64,000 bases of DNA from Betaproteobacteria bacterium HGW-Betaproteobacteria-3 (GTDB taxonomy: Bacteria > Pseudomonadota > Gammaproteobacteria > Burkholderiales > Burkholderiaceae_C): NCBI GenBank assembly GCA_002842205.1, contig PHCI01000007.1, positions 81,690 through 145,689 of the forward strand, written 5' to 3'. Numbering within the stretch: the stretch's first letter is position 1; each line of letters begins with the position of its first letter. Below the pieces are notes generated by a model. That model worked only from the letters and a program-made list of their open reading frames with translations, was not told the DNA's origin and searched no databases. The translations under genes were made by a program, and so were the position numbers. Below, piece after piece: positions 43,161-51,135 of the stretch.

Positions 43161-43451
43161 TCAAAACCGGGCGCCGTCGCGCATTTCCCGGACGACGGAT
43201 TCGGTTCGGGGCATGGTGGCCAGGTGTTTTCGGGCCCGCGCCAGCCATTCGGCCTGGGACAGCGGTTTTTTGGCGGGCCCCGCGGACAGCCGCAGGCTGT
43301 TGTCGTTTTGCCGCTGCACATGCAGGGTGCTGCCTTCGGCAATGCCAAGTTGCCGCGCCAGATCGGCCGGCAGGCGCACCGCAAGGCTGTTGCCCCAGCG
43401 GCCCACGTTCAGGTCGATGGCATCGGCAGGGGTCAGATCGCGCGCGCCCAT
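43161..43451 (-). CDS. vapB: AbrB/SpoVT-type antitoxin (VapB)
   Basis: A 96-residue antitoxin. The swapped-hairpin AbrB domain is NVGRWGNSLAVRLPADLARQLGIAEGSTLHVQ (about residues 15-46); the charged C-terminal half (about 60-96, LSQAEWLARARKHLATMPRTESVVREMRDGARF) should wrap VapC. AAAGGA lies 7 bases before the ATG. It begins 49 bases after the glyQ stop; that gap contains an inverted repeat that could be its operator. Confidence 0.87.
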   Translation of the reverse strand: MGARDLTPADAIDLNVGRWGNSLAVRLPADLARQLGIAEGSTLHVQRQNDNSLRLSAGPAKKPLSQAEWLARARKHLATMPRTESVVREMRDGARF

Positions 43452-43463
43452 GGGGTCATCCTT

Positions 43464-43488
43464 TGTAGAGCCATGTATCTACATTCTA
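43464..43488 (-). promoter_or_regulatory. Probable vapBC operator and -10 box
   Basis: An inverted repeat TGTAGA-N8-TCTACA (43464-43483) lies 12 bases before the vapB start, with TAGAAT (43483-43488, minus strand) as a possible -10 box beside it. It lies in the 49-base gap after glyQ. Such palindromes are typical binding sites of VapBC complexes. Confidence 0.55.
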
Positions 43489-43500
43489 GCGTTGCAGCCA

Positions 43501-44448
43501 CTATGCCGCCTTCTTCGCCATCTGTTCCACCCACTCGCGCGGCGCCATGGGGAAGCCCAGGCGCTCGCGGCTCTCGTAGTAGCTCTGCGCCACCGCGCGG
43601 GCCAGATTGCGGATGCGGCCGATGTAGGCGGCGCGCTCGGTCACGCTGATGGCGCCGCGCGCGTCCAGCAGGTTGAAGCTGTGCGCGCACTTGAGCACCT
43701 GCTCGTAGGCGGGCAGCGCGAGTTGCTGCGCCACCAGGTGTTGGGCCTGCTTTTCGTGCGCGTTGAAAGCCGTGAACAGGAAGTCGGCGTCGGAGTGCTC
43801 AAAGTTGTAGGCGCTCTGCTCTTTTTCGTTTTGCAGGTAGACGTCGCCATACAGGAGCTTGCCACCACGTTCGGCCTGGGAGCGGCCCGGCGCCGACCCG
43901 GTGTCGGTCCAGACCAGGTCATAGACGTTGTCCACGCCCTGCAGGTACATGGCCAGGCGCTCCAGGCCGTAGGTGATTTCGCCGGTGATGGGCCGGCAGT
44001 CGATCCCGCCGACCTGCTGGAAGTAGGTGAACTGCGTGACTTCCATGCCGTTCAGCCAGACCTCCCAGCCCAGCCCCCAGGCGCCCAGGGTGGGGTTTTC
44101 CCAGTCGTCTTCGACAAAACGGATGTCGTTCTGCTTCAGGTCGAAGCCCAGCGCCTCCAGGCTGCCCAGGTACAGCGCCAGAATGTTGGAGGGCGCGGGC
44201 TTGAGGACCACCTGGTACTGGTAGTAGTGCTGCAGCCGGTTGGGGTTTTCGCCGTAGCGGCCGTCCTTGGGGCGGCGGCTGGGCTGCACGTAGGCGGCCT
44301 TCCAGGGTTCGGGGCCCAATGCTCTTAAAAACGTAGCGGTGTGCGACGTGCCGGCGCCGACTTCCATGTCATAGGGCTGCAAAAGCGCGCAACCCTGCGC
44401 GGCCCAGTACGACTGCAGCGTGAGAATGATTTGTTGGAAGGTCAGCAT
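43501..44448 (-). CDS. glyQ: Glycyl-tRNA synthetase alpha subunit
   Basis: A 315-residue class II catalytic subunit. Motifs seen: [82 protein letters not shown] (1-84, motif 1 and 2 region) and [20 protein letters not shown] (161-180, motif 3). A loop at 181-197 ([13 protein letters not shown]) is longer than in E. coli GlyQ. The start ATG 44448 gives the exact family N terminus MLTFQQ. The gene follows lnt after 194 bases and a weak hairpin, and is separated from glyS by the vapBC module. Confidence 0.95.
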   Translation of the reverse strand: MLTFQQIILTLQSYWAAQGCALLQPYDMEVGAGTSHTATFLRALGPEPWKAAYVQPSRRPKDGRYGENPNRLQHYYQYQVVLKPAPSNILALYLGSLEALGFDLKQNDIRFVEDDWENPTLGAWGLGWEVWLNGMEVTQFTYFQQVGGIDCRPITGEITYGLERLAMYLQGVDNVYDLVWTDTGSAPGRSQAERGGKLLYGDVYLQNEKEQSAYNFEHSDADFLFTAFNAHEKQAQHLVAQQLALPAYEQVLKCAHSFNLLDARGAISVTERAAYIGRIRNLARAVAQSYYESRERLGFPMAPREWVEQMAKKAA

Positions 44449-44609
44449 GTCGGCAGGGCGGTTGCGAGGCAATTCAAAAGGCGGTCGGACAGGGTACGGA
44501 AGGGAGAACGGAAGGGCGGGGCCGCAAACCGCCGGTGCGGTTGGCACAGGCACGGCCGTCGCGCACCTTGAAACGCCACCCGGCCCTACCCGCCCAAAGC
44601 CTGATTTTA

Positions 44610-44625
44610 CGGGCCTTCGGGCCCG
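44610..44625 (-). terminator. Weak terminator hairpin after lnt
   Basis: CGGGCC-TTCG-GGCCCG forms a stable stem; on the minus strand it is followed by TAAAATC rather than a U-tract. It lies 18 bases after the lnt stop, in the 194-base gap before glyQ, so it may reduce read-through. Confidence 0.4.
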
Positions 44626-44642
44626 CTTCAGTGGCACCCGAT

Positions 44643-46229
44643 TCAGTTGCGCCGACGCACCAGCAGCGCCAGGCCCACCAGCACGCCCGCCAGCGCCCAC
44701 AGCGGCCACAGGCCAAAGCGCGAGACCCAGCGCGCGTAGGGCGTCAGGCCGTCGCGGCCCTCGACCTCGCCCAGCAGTGCGCCGCGGGTCAGCCGGGGCA
44801 GCTCGCGCGTGACCTGCCCGCGGTGGTCGATGAACACGGTGGGGCCGGTGTTGGTGGCGCGCAGCATGGGCCGTTCGAACTCCAGCGCGCGCATGCGGCT
44901 GATCTGCAAATGCTGGTCGATGGCCACGGTGTTGCCAAACCAGCCGATGTTGCTCAGGTTGACCAGAATGGTGGGCGCGGTGGCAGGATCGGCAAAGCGC
45001 GTGGCCAGCTCTTCGCCAAACAGGTCTTCGTAGCAGATGTTGGGCGCCAGCCGCTGGCCCTGCCATTCAAACGACGGCGCGCCCAGCTCGCCGCGGTTGA
45101 AGTCACCCAGCGGGATGTTCATCATGGCGGTGAACCACTTGAACAGCGGCGGAATGAACTCGCCAAACGGCACCAGGTGGTGCTTGTCATAGCGGTACGG
45201 TTCGGCCTGCCCGGGCTTGAGCCCCACCACCGAATTGGTGTAGCCCACGGTGATGTCGCCCAGCGGCACGCCCAGCAGCGCGGCCTGCTTGCCGCTGGCA
45301 AAACGCTGCTGCAGCGCGGCCCAGTAGCCCTCGGGCAGCTGCTGCGGCAGCAGCGGCACGGCGGTCTCGGGGCCGACCACCAGCGGGGTTTTGGCGTCGC
45401 GCAGTTGCTCGGCATACCACTTGAGGGCCTGCGGCACGCCGGTGCCGGGCTGGAACTTTTCGTCTTGCGGGATGTTGCCCTGCAGCAGCGTCACGGCCAG
45501 CGTGCCCGCGGCGCGGGTGGACGCCGGGTTGCCCACCTGCGCCACCGACGGCAAGGCCAGCAGGAAAACCAGCGCCACGCGGCTGCCCACCCCGCAGTGC
45601 AGCAGGCGCGGCAGCGTCATGCCGACCCAGGCGGCCACCGCGCCCAGACCATAAACGCCGAGCCACGGCGCATAGCCCGCGAGCAGCCCGTCGGTGTGGG
45701 CATAGCCGCCCGCGCCCCACGGGAAACCCGTGAACCAGCTGCCGCGGGCGAGTTCGGCCGCCGTCCACAGCGCAGCAAAAAGAATCGCGCGAAACCCTGA
45801 ATTGACGTGGGGAAGTGGCCTCAAAATGGCCATGAAAATGGCGCAGGCCAGCGCGTAGAACAGGGCCAGCGCGGCGCCCAGCCCCAGCACGGCGGCGGCG
45901 GCCAGCGGCGCCGCCAGGCCGCCGTAGGTGTGCATCGAGATGTAGAGCCACCAGAAGGTGCCGGTGAGCCAGCTGCAGCCAAACACCCAGCCCAGCCAGC
46001 CGGCCTGCGCCACGGTGGAAGGGCGGTCGGCGTTGCCCGTCCAGGTGCTGCTGCTCCAGGAGAGTTCGCGGTCGGCACAGCGCTTGAGCTGCCAGCCCAG
46101 CAGCGCCAGGCTCAGCAATTGCAGCCACCACAGCGGCTGGCCGTTCCAGGGCGCGGCCATCGACACCGCCTGCAGCCCGCCAGCGACCAGGGCCACCAGC
46201 GTGGGCGCGATGCGGCGCGAGCGGCGCAT
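44643..46229 (-). CDS. lnt: Apolipoprotein N-acyltransferase
   Basis: A 528-residue inner-membrane enzyme that adds the third acyl chain to lipoproteins. Membrane helices fill about 10-215, followed by the nitrilase domain with the catalytic triad: Glu in [11 protein letters not shown] (about residue 294), Lys in [14 protein letters not shown] (about 356) and Cys in [12 protein letters not shown] (about 409). A last helix lies near the C terminus. The start overlaps the stop of the CorC-like gene as TGATG. It would modify the lipoproteins predicted elsewhere in this window. Confidence 0.94.
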   Translation of the reverse strand: MRRSRRIAPTLVALVAGGLQAVSMAAPWNGQPLWWLQLLSLALLGWQLKRCADRELSWSSSTWTGNADRPSTVAQAGWLGWVFGCSWLTGTFWWLYISMHTYGGLAAPLAAAAVLGLGAALALFYALACAIFMAILRPLPHVNSGFRAILFAALWTAAELARGSWFTGFPWGAGGYAHTDGLLAGYAPWLGVYGLGAVAAWVGMTLPRLLHCGVGSRVALVFLLALPSVAQVGNPASTRAAGTLAVTLLQGNIPQDEKFQPGTGVPQALKWYAEQLRDAKTPLVVGPETAVPLLPQQLPEGYWAALQQRFASGKQAALLGVPLGDITVGYTNSVVGLKPGQAEPYRYDKHHLVPFGEFIPPLFKWFTAMMNIPLGDFNRGELGAPSFEWQGQRLAPNICYEDLFGEELATRFADPATAPTILVNLSNIGWFGNTVAIDQHLQISRMRALEFERPMLRATNTGPTVFIDHRGQVTRELPRLTRGALLGEVEGRDGLTPYARWVSRFGLWPLWALAGVLVGLALLVRRRN

Positions 46230-47101
46230 CAGTCGCCCTGCCCTGGTTCGGCGGGCGACACCTTGAACCAGCGTACCGCGCCGCCCTTGGTGTGCAGCAC
46301 CACAAAATTCAGGCCCCCCAGCGTGTGGTGTTCGCCCCGCTTGGGCACGTGGCCCATTGCGTGCGCGATCAGCCCGCCGATGGTGTCAAAGTGCATGCCG
46401 TCCTCACCGGCCTGCAGCGCGACGGCAAAGGCCTCATTGACGCGTTCGACCGCCGTGTCGCCGCTCACGCGGTAGGTCTGGTCGGCCAGGCCGAAGATGT
46501 CGCCAGCGTCTTCGGCGATGTCGAATTCGTCCTCGATCTCGCCGACGATTTCTTCGAGCACGTCCTCGATGGTGATCAGCCCCGCGATGCGGCCAAACTC
46601 GTCCACCACGATGGCCTGGTGGTTGCGGTTGCCGCGAAACTCGCGCAGCAGGTCGTTCAGCCCCTTGCTTTCGGGGATGAACACCGCCGGGCGCAGCAGG
46701 GCGCGCAGGTTCAGCTCGGGGGCGCGTTGCAGCTTGAGCAGATCCTTGGCCATGAGGATGCCGATGATGTTCTCGCGCTCGCGCTCGTACACCGGAAAGC
46801 GCGAATGCGCGGTGTCGATCACGATGTGCAGGATTTCGTCGTACGGCGCGTCAATGTGGATCAGATCCATGCGCGGCGCAGCCACCATCACGTCGCCCGC
46901 ACTCATGCCGGCCATGCGGATCACGCCTTCGAGCATGACGCGCGATTCGGCGTTGATGATTTCGTTGTCCTCGGCTTCGGCCAGGACCTCGATCAGTTCA
47001 TCCTTGGAGTCGGGCCCCGGGTGGATGAATTCGGCCAGTTTGCGGAAAAAACTGCGTTTGTCTTCGCGCTCGGGGTTTCGCGCGGGTCGGGGGTCGGCCA
47101 C
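46229..47101 (-). CDS. CorC/HlyC-family CBS-domain protein
   Basis: A 290-residue cytoplasmic protein of the CorC type, called a magnesium/cobalt efflux accessory protein in many genomes. Two CBS domains lie at about residues 60-185 (VMVAAPRMDLIHID... and SRFPVYERERENIIGILMAKDLL), followed by VVDEFGRIAGLITIEDVLEEIVGEIEDEFD and the CorC_HlyC C-terminal domain (GLADQTYRVSGDTAVERVNEAF...). GTG at 47101 is chosen because related proteins start just before DPRPARNPEREDKRSFF; no strong ribosome binding site supports it, and an upstream GTG at 47191 is possible. The stop overlaps lnt. Confidence 0.85.
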   Translation of the reverse strand: MADPRPARNPEREDKRSFFRKLAEFIHPGPDSKDELIEVLAEAEDNEIINAESRVMLEGVIRMAGMSAGDVMVAAPRMDLIHIDAPYDEILHIVIDTAHSRFPVYERERENIIGILMAKDLLKLQRAPELNLRALLRPAVFIPESKGLNDLLREFRGNRNHQAIVVDEFGRIAGLITIEDVLEEIVGEIEDEFDIAEDAGDIFGLADQTYRVSGDTAVERVNEAFAVALQAGEDGMHFDTIGGLIAHAMGHVPKRGEHHTLGGLNFVVLHTKGGAVRWFKVSPAEPGQGD

Positions 47102-47259
47102 AGGCGTGCGTGCAGGACGTGCCGTCGTTGAGGAGCCCGTAGGATAGCGGATATCGGGGCCAAGGCCGTCGGTGATTGCCCCCGAATGCACATGACGGAC
47201 CTCCCGTCAGTGGTGCGGGGAGGTCAGGGGGTGGCAATCGGGATATTTTCTATTGCTGC

Positions 47260-47347
47260 CCCGGCCGCTGCGCCGGGCCGCTCCCCAGCAAGGCCAGCCC
47301 CCTCGGGGGGCAGCGAACCCACAAAGTGGGGAGCGTGGGGGCTCCCC
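47260..47347 (+). repeat. Element A copy 2, spacer copy
   Basis: Reads GCCGGGCCGC, CCAGCAAGG, then CCAGCCCCCTCGGGGGGCAG, CGAACCCACAAAGTGGGG and AGCGTGGGGGCT. It matches copy 1 almost base for base over GCCCCCTCGGGGGGCAGCGAACC and GGGGAGCGTGGGGGC. GCCCCC pairs with GGGGGC to form a short hairpin. It lies between the CorC-like gene and the 3' end of the GNAT gene. Confidence 0.8.
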
Positions 47348-47349
47348 TC

Positions 47350-48021
47350 TCACGCCCGGGACTTCTCGCGCGCCTCCTGCACGCCGCGGCGCACCTCCTG
47401 CACCCCCGCCAGCCAGCTGCGGAACAGCTTGGCCTGCACCTTGAACTTGTAGTCCATTTCGGCCAGCTGGTCTTCGACGATCTCGGTCACGCGTGAATCG
47501 AGCGTGGCCTCGGACAGCACCAGATGGGCCTCGGACTCGGAGCCGTCGCGCTCCACCACGGCCCCGGCATGGCGGGCGATCTTGAGCATGGCGGTGTTTT
47601 CGCTCAGGGCATGGATGAACATCATCGTCACGCCCTCGTTGCGCGCGTGCATCACGGCACGGTCAAACAGCCGGGAACCGTAGCCCCGGCCGCGTGCGTG
47701 GCCCAGCACCGACACGCCGAACTCCGCGCAGGACTTGCAGGCCGGGTCCACCGAGAACGCCAGGTGCGCCATGGCGATGAGTTCGAGCTTGCGGTTGTAA
47801 ATGCCAAAAATGTCGTCGCGCTCGAAGTTCAGCCCGTCCACGTAGCGGCGGATCTGTTCGTCGGTGGCAGAGTAGCCAAAGCGCAGGTAGCGGTCGGCGG
47901 GCTCCAGCGCCAGCAGGTGCAGCGCAATGCGCTCGCGGTGGTTGGCCCCGAGCGAGCGGATCGGCACCATCACCGGCGTTGGGCGTGGCGTGGGCGAGGT
48001 CTGTGGCTTGATGGGTTCCAT
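47350..48021 (-). CDS. GNAT-family N-acetyltransferase
   Basis: A 223-residue GNAT protein. The acetyl-CoA-binding region is FGVSVLGHARGRGYGSRLFDRAVMHARNEG (about residues 102-131), with the R/QxxGxG/A motif as RGRGYG, and MMFIHALSENTAMLKIARHAGAVV (about 134-157) as the following strand and helix. Substrate unknown. A C-terminal tail (about 185-223) is helical and basic. ATG at 48021 is chosen; upstream codons have no good binding site. Confidence 0.8.
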   Translation of the reverse strand: MEPIKPQTSPTPRPTPVMVPIRSLGANHRERIALHLLALEPADRYLRFGYSATDEQIRRYVDGLNFERDDIFGIYNRKLELIAMAHLAFSVDPACKSCAEFGVSVLGHARGRGYGSRLFDRAVMHARNEGVTMMFIHALSENTAMLKIARHAGAVVERDGSESEAHLVLSEATLDSRVTEIVEDQLAEMDYKFKVQAKLFRSWLAGVQEVRRGVQEAREKSRA

Positions 48022-48112
48022 GACGCCAATATACGGGTTTTCCCTAGATTTCACACCCCTGTCCGCCGAACGGTCGGGCAAAATGCCGCTTTTTCAGTTT
48101 TTTATGAACAAA

Positions 48113-48157
48113 TTGGCAGTAATCCCCCGTCAAATGGCAATAGTTTGCTATTGATTT
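48113..48157 (-). repeat. Element B copy 6
   Basis: On the minus strand this reads AAATCAATAGCAAACTATTG, then CCATTTGACGGGGGATTACTGCC. It lies between the AsnC/Lrp regulator and GNAT genes, both on the minus strand, directly beside a 19-base tandem duplication. The last conserved CTA is changed to ATT. Confidence 0.8.
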
Positions 48158-48194
48158 AGTTGTAAAAAACCCTTGTAGTTGTAAAAAACCCTTG
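48157..48194. repeat. Perfect 19-base tandem duplication
   Basis: The unit TAGTTGTAAAAAACCCTTG occurs twice with no spacer (48157-48175 and 48176-48194), in the spacer after the AsnC/Lrp gene. Unit length and location suggest replication slippage next to element B copy 6. Confidence 0.85.
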
Positions 48195-48207
48195 TTTTAG
48201 CCCCGCC

Positions 48208-48681
48208 TTAAACCGGAAGCGCGGTAGTGGCTTTCACCCGGTCCAGCACAAAGCTGGTCTTGCAGTCTTCCACACTGGGGTGTTTGAGCAGCGTGTCCAT
48301 GATGAAGCGGCTGTAATGCGCCATGTCGGCCACCACCACGCGCAGCAAATAGTCCATCTCGCCGGTGAGCGCGGCGCATTCCACCACCTCGGGCCAGGTC
48401 TGCACGCTGGCGCGAAACAAATCCATGGGGTTGCGTTTGTGGGTTTCGGTGTGTTTTTCGAGCCGCACATTGAGGTAGGCCGTGAGCCCCAGCCCCACGG
48501 CCTCGGGCCGCACCAGCGCCACGTAGCGGTCGATCACGCCGCTTTCTTCCAGCCGCTTGACGCGCCGCAGCACCGCGCTAGCCGACAGGCCCACGGTTTC
48601 GGCGATCTGGTCGTAAGTGGCGCGGCCATCCGCCTGCAGACTGCGCAAAATCAGTCGATCCAGCTTGTCGAGTGCTTCCAT
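48208..48681 (-). CDS. AsnC/Lrp-family regulator, probable regulator of hppD
   Basis: A 157-residue Lrp-type regulator: HTH LDRLILRSLQADGRATYDQIAETVGLSASAVLRRVKRLEESGVI (about residues 7-50), then the RAM effector-binding domain with VECAALTGEMDYLLRVVVADMAHYSRFIMDTLL (about 100-132). It is divergent from hppD with a 125-base spacer, the arrangement usual for amino-acid-responsive control of the phenylalanine/tyrosine catabolic genes. ATG at 48681 gives the family start (MEALDKLDRLIL). Confidence 0.88.
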   Translation of the reverse strand: MEALDKLDRLILRSLQADGRATYDQIAETVGLSASAVLRRVKRLEESGVIDRYVALVRPEAVGLGLTAYLNVRLEKHTETHKRNPMDLFRASVQTWPEVVECAALTGEMDYLLRVVVADMAHYSRFIMDTLLKHPSVEDCKTSFVLDRVKATTALPV

Positions 48682-48806
48682 CAGACAAATTTTGCAGGTT
48701 TTGTGCGTTTGATGCAGATCAAGCGCCACAACTTGCAGAAAAAATGCCCCCGGCTCCGCCTAAAGTTGCGCATTCCCAACTGCATTCCCTTCCGGAGACA
48801 CGCCCG

Positions 48807-50021
48807 ATGAACACCGCCCTGCCCGCCGCCGCAACCGAATCGAACGACGCCGGGCCGCCCCAAGGCGCGAGCGCCCCCTGCGGGGGCAGCGCAGCACGCG
48901 AAGCGGCCAGCGTGGGGGCCTGGCCCAACCCCATGGGCACCGACGGTTTTGAATTCATCGAATACGCCGCGCCCGACCCGGCCGCCATGGGCGCGCTGTT
49001 CGAGCGCATGGGCTTCAAGCCGATTGCCCGGCACGGCCACAAGGCCGTGACGCTGTACCGCCAGGGCGGCATCAACTTCATCATCAACGCCGAACCCGAC
49101 AGTTTTGCCCAGCGCTTTGCGCGCCTGCACGGGCCCAGCGTGTGTGCGATCGCGTTTCGCGTGCAGGACGCCAAGGCCGCCTACGAACGCGCCATTTCGC
49201 TGGGCGCCTGGGGCTATGCCCACACGGCGGCGCCGGGCGAACTCAACATCCCGGCCATCAAGGGCATTGGCGACTCCATCATCTACTTCATCGACCGCTG
49301 GCGCGGCAAGAACGGCGCGAAGGCCGGTGACATCGGCAACATCGGCTTCTTTGACGTGGACTTCGAGCCGCTGTCCAGCGACTCCGGCGCCGACCTCAGC
49401 CCCACCGGCCACGGCCTGACCACCATCGACCACCTCACCCACAACGTGCACCGCGGCCGCATGGACGAATGGGCGGGCTTTTACGAGCGCCTCTTCAACT
49501 TCCGCGAGGTGCGCTACTTTGACCTGGAAGGCCAGCAGACCGGCATCAAGAGCAAGGCCATGACCAGCCCCTGCGGCAAGATCCGCATCCCCATCAACGA
49601 AGAAGGCAACAACACTGCGGGCCAGATTCAGGAATACCTGGACCGCTACCACGGCGAAGGCATCCAGCACATCGCCCTGGCATCGACCGACCTGCCCGCC
49701 ACGGTGGACGCGTTGCAGTTCAGCGGCGTCAAGCTGCTCAACACCAGCGAAACCTATTACGAGCTGCTGGGCCAGCGCATCCCCGGCCATGGCGAAGACG
49801 TGGCCGCGCTGCAGCAGCGCAACATCCTGGTGGACGGCCAACCCGGCGCGCTGCTGCTGCAGATCTTCAGCGAAAACCAGCTCGGCCCCATCTTCTTTGA
49901 GTTCATCCAGCGCAAGGGCAATGAGGGCTTTGGCGAAGGCAACTTCAAGGCGTTGTTTGAGAGCATGGAGCTGGACCAGATGCGCCGCGGCGTCCTGACG
50001 CCCACCCCCGAAGCGGCCTGA
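48807..50021 (+). CDS. hppD: 4-hydroxyphenylpyruvate dioxygenase
   Basis: A 404-residue Fe(II) enzyme that converts 4-hydroxyphenylpyruvate to homogentisate in tyrosine catabolism. The three iron ligands are in TTIDHLTHNV (His), EGIQHIALAS (His) and FFEFIQRKG (Glu). Odd: about 40 residues precede the normal start of the fold (GTDGFEFIEYAAPD). Residues 13-40 are encoded by element A copy 3 and read AGPPQG...APCGGS...ASVGAW, closely similar to the insertion in MccA. GGAG lies 9 bases before the ATG at 48807. An in-frame ATG just before GTDGFEF (codon 43) could be the original start. phhA follows. Confidence 0.93.
   Translation: MNTALPAAATESNDAGPPQGASAPCGGSAAREAASVGAWPNPMGTDGFEFIEYAAPDPAAMGALFERMGFKPIARHGHKAVTLYRQGGINFIINAEPDSFAQRFARLHGPSVCAIAFRVQDAKAAYERAISLGAWGYAHTAAPGELNIPAIKGIGDSIIYFIDRWRGKNGAKAGDIGNIGFFDVDFEPLSSDSGADLSPTGHGLTTIDHLTHNVHRGRMDEWAGFYERLFNFREVRYFDLEGQQTGIKSKAMTSPCGKIRIPINEEGNNTAGQIQEYLDRYHGEGIQHIALASTDLPATVDALQFSGVKLLNTSETYYELLGQRIPGHGEDVAALQQRNILVDGQPGALLLQIFSENQLGPIFFEFIQRKGNEGFGEGNFKALFESMELDQMRRGVLTPTPEAA
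48846..48923 (+). repeat. Element A copy 3, in frame within hppD
   Basis: Reads GACGCCGGGCCGCCCCAAGG, GCGAGCGCCCCCTGCGGGGGC, AGCGCAGCACGCGAAGCG and GCCAGCGTGGGGGCCTGG. Block order and most bases match copies 1 and 2; the reading frame is the same as in mccA (GCC CCC TSS GGG GGC AGC). Confidence 0.8.
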
Positions 50022-50087
50022 CGGCCGCCTCCCCCTTGAGGGGGCGACACCAGCGGCCCGGCAAAGCCGGTTCCGCGGTGTCCCCCG
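50022..50087. repeat. Palindromic hairpin repeat between hppD and phhA
   Basis: Two nested hairpins fill the 80-base spacer: CCCCC-TTGA-GGGGG, then GACACC(A)GCGG pairing with CCGCGGTGTC around CCGG/CCGG. It starts directly after the hppD stop. It shares the CCCCC/GGGGG style of element A but not its other blocks, so it is listed as a separate REP-like sequence. It may modulate the hppD/phhA transcript ratio. Confidence 0.6.
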
Positions 50088-50101
50088 AATGGAGTAAAGC
50101 A

Positions 50102-50962
50102 ATGGCTGTTGAACCCGTTGTCTATGGCGCCTCGGACCGCCCGCCGCGCGGCGACTACAGCCGCGCGGGCGCCGACTACACCTGTGCGCAAAACTACGCG
50201 GCCTACACCCCGGCCGACCACGACACCTACCGGCGCCTGTACGAGCGCCAGGCCGCGCTGCTGCCCGGGCTGGCCTGCGACGCCTTCATCGACGCCCTGC
50301 CCTCGCTTGGCGTCAAGGACCGCATTCCGCGCTTTGAGGAGATCAACGAACGCCTGCACCGCGCCACCGGCTGGGAGATCGTCACCGTGCCGGGGCTGAT
50401 CCCCGAGCTGCCGTTTTTCACCCTGCTGGCCGATCGCAAGTTCCCCGTGACCGACTGGATCCGCACGCCCGAAGAGTTTGACTACATCGTCGAACCCGAC
50501 GTCTTCCACGACCTGTTTGGCCACGTTCCGCTGCTCTTCGACCCCGTGTTTGCCGACTACGTGCAACGCTACGGCCAAGGCGGCCTCAAGGCCCACGCGC
50601 TGGGCGCGGGCGAACTGCTGAGCCGCCTTTATTGGTACACCATCGAGTTCGGGCTCATCCGGCAAAAAGACGGCCCGCGCGCAGGATCGGGAGCACACGG
50701 CGGCCTGCGCGCCTATGGCGCCGGCATCCTCAGCTCGGCCGGCGAGCTGCAATACGCCGTGCAAAACCCCGCGCCCGCCCGCGTGCCCCTGCAGCTGGAG
50801 CGCGCCATGCGCACCCGCTACAAGATCGACAGCTACCAGCAAACCTACTTCGTCATCGACGATTTCCAGCAACTGTTTGACCTGACCGCGCCAGACTTCG
50901 CGCCCCTGTATGCGCGGGTGCGAGGGTTGGGGGAGCTGGCGGCGGATGCCGCGATGCCCTGA
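50102..50962 (+). CDS. phhA: Phenylalanine-4-hydroxylase
   Basis: A 286-residue non-haem iron, pterin-dependent hydroxylase converting phenylalanine to tyrosine, which then feeds HPPD. The iron ligands are in PDVFHDLFGHVPLL (two His, about residues 138-151) and YWYTIEFGLI (Glu, about 178-187). FPVTDWIRTPEEFDYIVEPD precedes them as in bacterial PhhA. Odd: KDGPRAGSGAHGG (about 191-203) interrupts the usual IR-QGLRxYGAGILSS stretch, a short insertion rich in Gly and Ala. No phhB (pterin dehydratase) gene is next to it. Confidence 0.93.
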   Translation: MAVEPVVYGASDRPPRGDYSRAGADYTCAQNYAAYTPADHDTYRRLYERQAALLPGLACDAFIDALPSLGVKDRIPRFEEINERLHRATGWEIVTVPGLIPELPFFTLLADRKFPVTDWIRTPEEFDYIVEPDVFHDLFGHVPLLFDPVFADYVQRYGQGGLKAHALGAGELLSRLYWYTIEFGLIRQKDGPRAGSGAHGGLRAYGAGILSSAGELQYAVQNPAPARVPLQLERAMRTRYKIDSYQQTYFVIDDFQQLFDLTAPDFAPLYARVRGLGELAADAAMP

Positions 50963-51135
50963 TCGCAGCGTCGGTTTGCACCGGCAGTCGCCCATCCGAC
51001 CGGTGTCGGCCTCCGGTGCTGGCGCGGTATTCCCCCCTCGCGGCCGTTGATCTTCAACCCTATACTTGCCTCGCCCGTGCCGTTCGAAAACCGGACACTG
51101 CGGTGCATTCCCTATCAACACCAGGAGAAAAATCG

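Noticed and set aside
47102..47193. Longer CorC-like protein starting at 47191 or 47193
   Set aside because: The extra N terminus is not conserved in type and one of the two frames does not join the CorC frame; a shorter start is preferred, though with limited support.
48157..48194. Start of a CRISPR array
   Set aside because: Two direct copies with no spacer, and no further repeats or cas genes.
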